Under the pieces are notes generated by a model. The model was not told where the DNA came from. It worked only from the letters and a program-made list of their open reading frames with translations, and did no database searches. Below are positions 6,385 to 12,137 of a stretch of 12,137 nt of DNA, one piece after another. Source of the stretch: Frankia sp. (GTDB lineage Bacteria > Actinomycetota > Actinomycetes > Frankiales > Frankiaceae); assembly GCA_019689615.1 (NCBI GenBank), contig JADGHD010000088.1:1-12137 (forward strand). The letters run 5' to 3'. The position numbers were made by a program, and so were the translations under genes. Positions within the stretch are counted from its first letter, which is position 1; each line of letters starts with the position of its first letter.

Positions 6385-7415
6385 CGCGCCGCGCGGCGGG
6401 CGGCCCGGCTGCGCAGCAGCGCGGCGCCGGCGACCGCCAGCCGCCGCGGCGTGCCGACCGCGACCCGCCGGTCGAGCACCTGGTAGTCGGCGCGCTCCAC
6501 CTCGTCGAGGATCGCCCCGTACAGCCGGGCCGCGGTGCGGACGCAGTCGCGCGACGTCGGGTGCAGCAGCCGGATCCCGGGCGCGGCCGAGCGCAGCAGC
6601 TCGCGCGCCCGGCTGATCTCGTGCCGCAGCAGGCGGCGGACCGGCCCGTCGACCACCCCGCTGGCCAGCCGCTCCCGGGTGACCCCGAACAGGTCGAGCG
6701 ACTCCTGCGGCAGGTAGACCCGGCCGCGGCGGAGGTCCTCGCCGACGTCCCGGATGAAGTTGATCATCTGGAACGCGACGCCGAGGTCGCGGGCGTACGG
6801 CTCGGCGGCCGCGCGCGAGGTCGGCTCCAGGATCGGCAGCATCTGCAGGCCGATGACCGCGGCCGACCCGTGCACGTAGGTCATCAGGTCGTCGAACGTC
6901 TGGTAGCCGGTGACCGTGAGGTCCATGGTCATCGAGGCCAGGAACGCCTCGAAGTAGCTGACCGGCAGGTCCCACCGGCGGATCGTGTGCAGCACCGCCG
7001 GCAGCACGGTGACCTCGCCGTCCGGCCCCCCGGCGCCGCCGATGCGCCCGCCGAGGCCATTTGTGCGGCGCCGGCCGGCGCCCGCCTCGACCGGCCAGCT
7101 GGCGGCCGGCCCCGGGTCGCCGGCGGTTCCGGCGCGCAGGGCGTCGAGCAGCCGGTTGCCCCAGTCGGCCAGCCAGGCGGCCCGCTCGGCCGCCGGCAGG
7201 TCGCAGTCCAGGCTGTCCACGATGTCGTCGGCGTAGCGGGCGAACCCGTACAGCGCGTGCACGTACGGCCGCTTCCAGGCCGGCAGGAGCAGGGTCGCCA
7301 GGTAGTACGTGCGCCCGTGGGCGGCGTTGAGCCGGCGCGCGGCCGCGAACGAGCGGCGCAGCACCGGGTCCCGGTCGATCCGCTCGTCGCTGTCCCGGGG
7401 GGCCAGCGCCGTCAC
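6357..7415 (-). CDS. crtB: Phytoene synthase (squalene/phytoene synthase family)
   Basis: This 352-residue enzyme joins two geranylgeranyl diphosphates head to head into phytoene, the first dedicated carotenoid step, at the membrane surface. The two Asp-rich motifs that hold Mg-diphosphate are present: DDIVD at 63-67 and DVGED at 223-227, the latter followed by LRRGRVYLP typical of the family. The presence of crtI in the same gene block favours phytoene over squalene as product. Residues about 95-135 are a Gly/Ala/Pro/Arg-rich insert that phytoene synthases normally lack, and the last 20 residues form a basic tail. The gene starts at a GTG (7413-7415) that overlaps the stop of the upstream VWA gene as GTGA; no Shine-Dalgarno sequence is visible, so it probably depends on translational coupling. 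Its last 28 bases lie antisense to the end of serS. Confidence 0.9.
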   Translation of the reverse strand: MTALAPRDSDERIDRDPVLRRSFAAARRLNAAHGRTYYLATLLLPAWKRPYVHALYGFARYADDIVDSLDCDLPAAERAAWLADWGNRLLDALRAGTAGDPGPAASWPVEAGAGRRRTNGLGGRIGGAGGPDGEVTVLPAVLHTIRRWDLPVSYFEAFLASMTMDLTVTGYQTFDDLMTYVHGSAAVIGLQMLPILEPTSRAAAEPYARDLGVAFQMINFIRDVGEDLRRGRVYLPQESLDLFGVTRERLASGVVDGPVRRLLRHEISRARELLRSAAPGIRLLHPTSRDCVRTAARLYGAILDEVERADYQVLDRRVAVGTPRRLAVAGAALLRSRAARRAARQSRSRPPR

Positions 7416-8371
7416 GGGAGGCGGTGGGCGAAGGCCAACGACAGCGCGGCGGCCGCCAGGCCCAGCCCGAGGCTGGTGGCGACGAACGCCGGGGTCACCT
7501 CACGGAACTCGGTCCGGTAGCCGATCGAGCTGCCAAGCCCCCGGTAGACCGAGGTCAGCTCGTCCTCGGAGGTGGCGCGGTGGTGCGAGCCGCCGGTCTG
7601 CTCGGCGATCTCCTGCAGCGCGCTCTCGTTCACCGGCACCGGGATCTGCTGCCCGCCGACATCCAGGGTGCCGTTGGTCGTGCCGTAGGCGATCGTGTCG
7701 ACCGGCACACGCGCCTCCCTGGCAGCCGTCGCGGCCTGGCTGTTCGGCCGGCCGCGGGTGGTTTCCCCGTCGGAGAGCAACACGATAGCCGCAGGCGGGG
7801 CGGTCTGGCCCGAATCGGACAGCCGCTCGCCGTGGGTCGTGATCGCCTGCAGCGACGCGTAGATCCCCTCGCCGATCGCGGTGGCCGGGCCGAGCTGCAG
7901 GCCGCGGATGGCCGAGCGGACCGCCTCGCGGTCGGTGGTGGGCGGCACGAGCACGGCGGCGCTGCCGGAGAACGACACCAGCCCGACGTTGATCCGCGGC
8001 GGCAGCTGCTCCAGGAACGCCTGGGCGCCCTCCTTGGCCGCGGCCAGCCGGTTCGGGCTGATGTCCGTGGCCGCCATCGAGTTCGACACGTCGATCGCGA
8101 GAATGATCGTGGCCCGCTCGCGCGGCACCCGGGTCGCCTTGGCCGGCCGGGCCAGCGCGAACACGGTGGCGGCCAGCGCCAGCAGCAGCAGCGCCGCGGG
8201 CACGTGCCGGCGCCACCACTGCGGCCGGCGCGGCAGCACCGACGACAGGGTCGTGGCCGAGGCGAGCCGGGCGGCGTACCCGCGGCGGCGCAGCGTGACG
8301 AACACGTGCCCGGCGAGCAGCACCACGACCAGCAGCTGCAGCCACAGCCAGTGGCTGGACAGGAACGTCAT
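7412..8371 (-). CDS. Membrane VWA-domain protein (BatA-like)
   Basis: This is a 319-residue membrane protein with a von Willebrand factor A domain. Helices are at about residues 8-27 and 57-74, with a third at 296-316; the VWA domain between them starts near residue 87. The metal-binding MIDAS motif is intact: D94-V-S96-N-S98, T164 (in PATAIGEG) and D201 (LLSDGE). This layout is that of BatA/YfbK-type proteins which work with MoxR ATPases. The metal site usually grips a client or partner protein, and energy comes from the ATPase. The start ATG at 8371 overlaps the stop of the DUF58 gene (ATGA), with GAGG five bases upstream of the ATG, and its own stop overlaps the crtB start. No partner BatB or BatD gene is in the window. 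Its client is unknown; its position directly before crtB makes a carotenoid enzyme one candidate, by inference only. Confidence 0.88.
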   Translation of the reverse strand: MTFLSSHWLWLQLLVVVLLAGHVFVTLRRRGYAARLASATTLSSVLPRRPQWWRRHVPAALLLLALAATVFALARPAKATRVPRERATIILAIDVSNSMAATDISPNRLAAAKEGAQAFLEQLPPRINVGLVSFSGSAAVLVPPTTDREAVRSAIRGLQLGPATAIGEGIYASLQAITTHGERLSDSGQTAPPAAIVLLSDGETTRGRPNSQAATAAREARVPVDTIAYGTTNGTLDVGGQQIPVPVNESALQEIAEQTGGSHHRATSEDELTSVYRGLGSSIGYRTEFREVTPAFVATSLGLGLAAAALSLAFAHRLP

Positions 8372-9480
8372 GGCCGCCTCACCCCCGCCCCGGCGTGGCT
8401 CGTGGCCCGGATCGGGCGCACCGCGGCGGACGGGCCCGGCCGCCCCTGCCGGCCGGCCAGGGCGCGCCGCGCCGCCCGGCTGCGGCGGCTGGCCGCGGCG
8501 TAGCGGGCGATGTCGATCAGCCAGTCGCGGTCGGTGCGCAGCACCAGGTGCCCGGCGCCGACGCCGCGCAGCTCCGCCGCCACCTGCTCGCGGTGGCGGC
8601 GGGCTGCCTCGGCGTAGCGGGCCCGGAACCGCCTCGAGTGGGTCGGCAGGTCGTAGCGCTCCCCGGTCTCCGGGTCGATCACCGCGAGCGGCCCGACCTT
8701 CGGCAGCTCCAGCTCCAGCGGGTCGACGATCTCGATGGCGAGCACGTCGTGCCGGCCGGCCAGCGCCCGCATCGGCCGCGCCCAGCCGAGGTCGACGGAC
8801 AGGAAGTCGGAGATGACCACGGCCAGCCCGCGCCGGCGGGTGGGCCGGCGCAACTGCTCGACCGCGGCCGCGAGGTCGGTCTGCGCGGGGCCCGCCCGGC
8901 CGGCCGTGTGGCCGGCGCCGGCCCGCCCGCCAGCGTCGGTCTGGCCGGCCGTCGGCTGGGTCGCCAGCAGCGTGCGCAGCAGGGAGCGCAGGCCGGCCCG
9001 GCCGGGGCGGGCCGGGATCGTGCGGGTGCCGGCGTCGGTGAGCACGACCGCGCCCATCCGGTTGCCGGTCCTTGCGGTCAGGAAGCCGACCGCGGCGACC
9101 GCGGCGATCGCCAGGTCGCGCTTGGTGCAGCGGGCACTGCCGAAGTCCAGGCTGGCGGACAGGTCGACCAGCGCCCAGGTCTCCAGCTCGCGGTCGGCGA
9201 TGAGGTCGTGCACGTGCGGGACGGTGGTCCGGGCGGTCACCGCCCAGTCCATCCGGCGCACGTCGTCGCCGAACTGGTACTCCCGGCTCTCGGCCTTCTC
9301 GCTGCCCTGGCCGGGCAGCAGGCCCAGGTAGTCGCCGAGCAGCAGCCCGTCGAGCCGGCGCAGCACGGTGAGCTCCAGGTGGCGCAGGGTCCGCTCGACC
9401 ACCGGGTCGGTCGCGCCGACGTGCGGCTGGGCCGGCTCGGGTGCGCCGGCGCCGGGGGCCTTGGGGCGCGCGATGCTCAT
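8368..9480 (-). CDS. DUF58-domain protein with VWA-like fold
   Basis: This 370-residue protein has the DUF58 signature REYQFGDDVRRMDW at residues 66-79, the family's most conserved block, followed by a degenerate VWA core starting DLSASLDFG at 106-114 (D106, S108, S110 fit a metal site). No membrane helices are seen, so it is probably cytoplasmic. A Gly/Ala-rich low-complexity insert (around residues 160-185) interrupts the domain, and the final 40 residues are Arg/Ala-rich. DUF58 proteins nearly always sit next to a MoxR ATPase and are thought to be adaptors or scaffolds of that system; their biochemical role is not settled. The ATG at 9480 overlaps the moxR stop as ATGA with GAGGA nine bases upstream, and the end overlaps the VWA gene start the same way, so all three are translated together. 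Confidence 0.88.
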   Translation of the reverse strand: MSIARPKAPGAGAPEPAQPHVGATDPVVERTLRHLELTVLRRLDGLLLGDYLGLLPGQGSEKAESREYQFGDDVRRMDWAVTARTTVPHVHDLIADRELETWALVDLSASLDFGSARCTKRDLAIAAVAAVGFLTARTGNRMGAVVLTDAGTRTIPARPGRAGLRSLLRTLLATQPTAGQTDAGGRAGAGHTAGRAGPAQTDLAAAVEQLRRPTRRRGLAVVISDFLSVDLGWARPMRALAGRHDVLAIEIVDPLELELPKVGPLAVIDPETGERYDLPTHSRRFRARYAEAARRHREQVAAELRGVGAGHLVLRTDRDWLIDIARYAAASRRSRAARRALAGRQGRPGPSAAVRPIRATSHAGAGVRRP

Positions 9481-10604
9481 GCGGGCTGGTCCTCGCGGTA
9501 CTCCGGGAAGCCGGACTCGAGGTTGGGCGCCCAGCGGCCGCCTGGCGTGCCCACGGGCTGCGGCTGGCGCGGCTGCTGGGGCTGCGGGAAGTGGCTCTGC
9601 TGGCGCGGGGCGACCTGCGGCGCCGGCACCCCGGCGACGATCTGCACGGCGATCTCGTCCGCGGTCAGCCCGTCGGCCAGCGCGTCGTAGGACAGCACCA
9701 GCCGGTGCGGCAGCACGTCGAGGGCGACCGCGCGGACGTCGTCCGGCACCGTGTAGTCCCGGCCGCGCAGCAGCGCCAGCGCCCGCGCCGCGGCCACGAG
9801 GCCAAGCGAGGCCCGCGGCGAGGCGCCGTAGGTGAGCAGGCCGGCGAGCTCGGGCAGGCCGTGCTCGGCCGGCGCCCGGCTGGCCAGCACCAGCCGGACG
9901 GCGTAGTCCATGATCGCGTGGTGGACGAAGACGTCGTCCGCCCGGTCCTGCAGGCGGATCAGCGTCGCCGGGTCGAGGATCCGTTCGGCCCGCGGCGGCC
10001 GCACGCCCATCCGCCGCACGATCTCCAGCTCCTCGGCGGCGGTCGGGTAGGGGACGTTGACCTTCATCAGGAAGCGGTCGCGCTGGGCCTCGGGCAGCGG
10101 GTAGACGCCCTCGGACTCGATCGGGTTCTGGGTGGCGAGGACCAGGAACGGGCTGGGCAGCCGGTGGGTCACCCCGCCGAGCGAGACCTGTCGTTCCGAC
10201 ATCACCTCGAGCAGCGCCGACTGCACTTTCGCCGGGGCCCGGTTGATCTCGTCGGCGAGCACGAAGTTCGCGAAGATCGGGCCGAGTTCGATGTCGAAGG
10301 TCTCCCGGCTCGCCCGATACACCCTCGTACCGACGATGTCGGAGGGAACCAGGTCGTTGGTGAACTGGATGCGCACGAAGCTGCCGCCGACGACGTCCGC
10401 CAGGGTCTGCACGGCCAGCGTCTTGGCCACTCCCGGGACGCCTTCGAGCAGGCAGTGCCCGCGGGCGAGCAACGCGACGAGCATCCGTTCGACCATGTGG
10501 TCCTGGCCGACGATGACCTTCTTCACCTCGAACAGCGCGCGCTCGAGCAATGCCGCGTCACTGGTCGACCCCGGCGACGCAAGCACCTCCTGACCTGTGT
10601 CCAT
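9477..10604 (-). CDS. MoxR-family AAA+ ATPase
   Basis: This is a 375-residue AAA+ ATPase of the MoxR class, chaperone-like ring ATPases that help mature or remodel specific protein complexes together with VWA-domain partners. Walker A is GVPGVAKT at residues 55-62, Walker B VLADEIN at 115-121, sensor 1 includes N160 (LATQNP), and the arginine-finger region is PEAQRDRF at 171-178. The C-terminal lid domain carries the sensor 2 segment GASPRASLG. Residues after about 325 are a Pro/Gln-rich disordered tail not usual for the family core. The ATG at 10604 is supported by GGAAGA (10613-10618). It is the first gene of a four-gene coupled block (moxR, DUF58, VWA, crtB), 92 bases after the crtI stop. 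It could be transcribed together with crtI or from its own promoter; no clear -10 box was found in the gap. Confidence 0.93.
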   Translation of the reverse strand: MDTGQEVLASPGSTSDAALLERALFEVKKVIVGQDHMVERMLVALLARGHCLLEGVPGVAKTLAVQTLADVVGGSFVRIQFTNDLVPSDIVGTRVYRASRETFDIELGPIFANFVLADEINRAPAKVQSALLEVMSERQVSLGGVTHRLPSPFLVLATQNPIESEGVYPLPEAQRDRFLMKVNVPYPTAAEELEIVRRMGVRPPRAERILDPATLIRLQDRADDVFVHHAIMDYAVRLVLASRAPAEHGLPELAGLLTYGASPRASLGLVAAARALALLRGRDYTVPDDVRAVALDVLPHRLVLSYDALADGLTADEIAVQIVAGVPAPQVAPRQQSHFPQPQQPRQPQPVGTPGGRWAPNLESGFPEYREDQPA

Positions 10605-10612
10605 GGCTGCAT

Positions 10613-10657
10613 TCTTCCAGCCGCGGACCGGAAACCGGCGGGGATAGCCGCGGCTGG
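10613..10657 (-). promoter_or_regulatory. Inverted repeat touching the moxR ribosome binding site
   Basis: Arms 10617-10626 and 10648-10657 are perfect 10-bp reverse complements (CCAGCCGCGG and CCGCGGCTGG). The 21-base loop contains a smaller hairpin, CCGG-AAA-CCGG (10628-10638). In the minus-strand mRNA the downstream arm ends in the GG of the GGAAGA that is the moxR ribosome binding site (10613-10618). The structure could therefore limit moxR translation, or act as an intercistronic barrier or partial terminator after crtI. The repeat is seen directly; the function is inferred. It is not followed by a T run. Confidence 0.5.
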
Positions 10658-10677
10658 CTCGCGCTAGTCCGATTTGT

Positions 10678-10717
10678 TTACGGTTTCTTAAGGCGGTTAC
10701 GGTTTCTTAAGGCGGTT
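10678..10717. repeat. 19-bp tandem duplication across the crtI stop codon
   Basis: The 19-base unit TACGGTTTCTTAAGGCGGT occurs twice back to back (10679-10697 and 10698-10716), and the period-19 identity holds without a mismatch from 10678 to 10717. On the minus strand one copy encodes the last five residues and the stop of CrtI (RLKKP, then TAA at 10697-10699). The second copy lies just beyond the stop, out of frame. It looks like a recent slippage or duplication event. The unit includes the palindrome CTTAAG, so a protein-binding role is conceivable but unsupported. Confidence 0.85.
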
Positions 10718-12137
10718 GCGGGCGCCGCGGCGCGGGCGGGAAGCAGCCGGACCGACCACTCTTTCCGCCGCCAGCCGGCCGGAGAGCAGCACCATCGGGA
10801 TGCCAACGCCCGGTCGGGTGCCACTGCCGGTGAACACCACGTTTGTCAGTCCTGGCACGAGGTTGCCGGGCCTGAACGGGCCGGTCTGCCAGAAGGTGTG
10901 GGCCGCGGCGAACGGTGCTCCGCCGGCCATTCCGCGCGCCTGCCAGTCAGCCGGCGTGGTGACCGACTCGACCTCGATCGCGGCACCGAATCCCGGATAG
11001 CCGCGCTCTTCGAGAACGCCCACCACCTCATCGCGGTAACGCGGCCCGATGACCGACCAGTCCGGCCCGCCCGGTACCGCCGTGTTCGGCGTGGGGAACA
11101 GGGCGTGGAAGGCGTGCCGGCCGGCCGGCGCCAGCGACGGGTCGGTCAGCGACGGCGTGGTGACCAGGAACGACGGGTCCGTCATCAGTTCGCCGCGGTC
11201 GATGATCTCGGTGAACGTCCCCCGCCAGGCCTGCCCGAAGTGGATGGTGTGGTGGGCGGCGTCGGGGTAGCTCGCCCGCGCCCCGGCCAGCAGCAGGAAG
11301 CACGACGGCGAGTAGCGCAGCCGGCGGACCCGCGCCGGGGTGACGGCCGGCGGCAGCAGATCCCGGTAGGCGGTCGGCAGGTCCGGGTTGAGCACCACCA
11401 CGTCCGCCGGGACCCGTTCCCCGGCCGCGGTCCTGACCGCCACCGCCCGCTCGCCGCGCGCCTCCACCCGGGTGACGGTGGTGTCGTAGCGCAGCGTCAC
11501 CCCGTGCTTGGCCGCCGCGGCGGCCATCGCCGCCGGGATCGCGTGCATCCCGCCCTCCGGGAAGTACACCCCGGCGACGGTGTCCATGTAGGAGATGACC
11601 GCGTAGATCCCGAGTGCCTGGTGCGGCGCGAGGCCGGCGTACATGGCCTGGAAGGTGAACAGCCGGCGGGTCCGCTCGTCCCGCAGGAAGCCGCCGACCA
11701 GCCGGTCCAGCCGACGGAACCCGCCGAGCGCGACCAGGCGGGCCAGCGAGGGCCGCAGCAGGTGCAGCGGCGAGTCCAGCTGGGCGTCGATGAAGTCGCG
11801 CAGCTCCGCCCGGTAGATGGCGCCCAGCCGGTCGACCAGCCGGCGGAAGCCGGCCGCCTCGGCCGGCCCGCACAGCGCCCCGATCGCCGCCGCCGTCTCC
11901 TCCGGCTCGGCCCGGACGTCGAGCGTCGACCCGTCGGCGAACCGCGCCCGGTACATCGGGTCGAGCCGGCGCAGCCTCACCCAGTCGGCCAGGTCCTCGC
12001 CGACCGCCGCGAACGCGTCGGCCAGCAGCGACGGCATGGTCAGCACGGTCGGGCCGGTGTCGAACGTGTAGCCGTCGACCCGCAGCGTCCCGGCCCGCCC
12101 GCCCGGGCGGTCCGCCCGCTCCAGCACGGTCACCTGC
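10697..12137 (-). CDS. crtI: Phytoene desaturase, 5' end outside the window
   Basis: This FAD-dependent amine-oxidase-fold enzyme of the CrtI family introduces double bases pairs of conjugated bonds into phytoene on the way to coloured carotenoids such as lycopene or neurosporene, at the membrane. The window holds about 480 codons. The reading frame is open through the right edge, and the first visible residues (QVTVLERADRPGGRAG) correspond to the region just after the N-terminal GxGxxG dinucleotide-binding loop, so about 25-40 residues including the true start are missing. Other family marks are DGYTFDTGPTVLTMP, the block VYFPEGGMHAIPAAM, and the C-terminal FAD-contact segment GSGTRPGVGIPMVLLSGR about 45 residues from the end. 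It is 92 bases upstream of moxR, on the same strand. The number of desaturation steps cannot be read from sequence. Confidence 0.92.
   Translation of the reverse strand, partial: QVTVLERADRPGGRAGTLRVDGYTFDTGPTVLTMPSLLADAFAAVGEDLADWVRLRRLDPMYRARFADGSTLDVRAEPEETAAAIGALCGPAEAAGFRRLVDRLGAIYRAELRDFIDAQLDSPLHLLRPSLARLVALGGFRRLDRLVGGFLRDERTRRLFTFQAMYAGLAPHQALGIYAVISYMDTVAGVYFPEGGMHAIPAAMAAAAAKHGVTLRYDTTVTRVEARGERAVAVRTAAGERVPADVVVLNPDLPTAYRDLLPPAVTPARVRRLRYSPSCFLLLAGARASYPDAAHHTIHFGQAWRGTFTEIIDRGELMTDPSFLVTTPSLTDPSLAPAGRHAFHALFPTPNTAVPGGPDWSVIGPRYRDEVVGVLEERGYPGFGAAIEVESVTTPADWQARGMAGGAPFAAAHTFWQTGPFRPGNLVPGLTNVVFTGSGTRPGVGIPMVLLSGRLAAERVVGPAASRPRRGARNRLKKP

Noticed and set aside
4678..6975. Very long minus-strand open frame continuing upstream of the isomerase through serS into the crtB region
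   Set aside because: It is a shadow of serS and crtB in high-GC DNA. The isomerase has its own ribosome binding site and basic N-terminus at 4677.
1..12137. Insertion sequences, CRISPR arrays or phage genes
   Set aside because: No transposase or integrase motifs, no spaced direct repeats and no phage-like proteins were seen; the only clear tandem repeat is the 19-bp duplication at the crtI end.

Overview
The window is extremely GC-rich DNA in which every gene shows strong G/C bias at third codon positions, with frequent GTG starts and long spurious open frames on the opposite strand. This and the gene content point to a high-GC actinobacterium. A Frankia-like or related filamentous lineage fits best, but that placement is an inference from style and content, not a database match.

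Left part (1-5121). Positions 1-89 are almost pure G/C and include a run of 19 G. A minus-strand gene (90-1631) encodes an XRE-type helix-turn-helix regulator with a TPR-like C-terminal region. It is divergent from a plus-strand SF2 DEAD/DEAH-box helicase (1948-3747); the 316 bp between them hold a perfect palindrome and a likely leaderless promoter for the helicase. The helicase converges on a minus-strand membrane-anchored cyclophilin-type peptidyl-prolyl isomerase (3844-4677), with a strong 13-bp inverted repeat between them that is a likely two-way terminator. A second divergent region (4678-5121) separates the isomerase from the next gene.

Middle (5122-6384). A complete seryl-tRNA synthetase on the plus strand has a C-terminal signature that resembles the Thermus-type enzyme more than the form usual in actinobacteria. 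It may be an acquired or second copy. Its 3' end overlaps the convergent phytoene synthase gene by 28 bp.

Right part (6357-12137). Five minus-strand genes form one block, in order of transcription: crtI (phytoene desaturase, running off the right edge), a MoxR AAA+ ATPase, a DUF58 protein, a membrane VWA (BatA-like) protein, and crtB (phytoene synthase). The last four are joined by 4-base start/stop overlaps (ATGA, ATGA, GTGA), so they are almost certainly one translationally coupled unit. A 92-bp gap between crtI and moxR holds a 10-bp inverted repeat touching the moxR ribosome binding site and a 19-bp tandem duplication covering the crtI stop codon. CrtB makes phytoene from two geranylgeranyl diphosphates and CrtI desaturates it. 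The MoxR/DUF58/VWA trio is a chaperone-like module, and its position inside the carotenoid locus is the most notable feature of the window.
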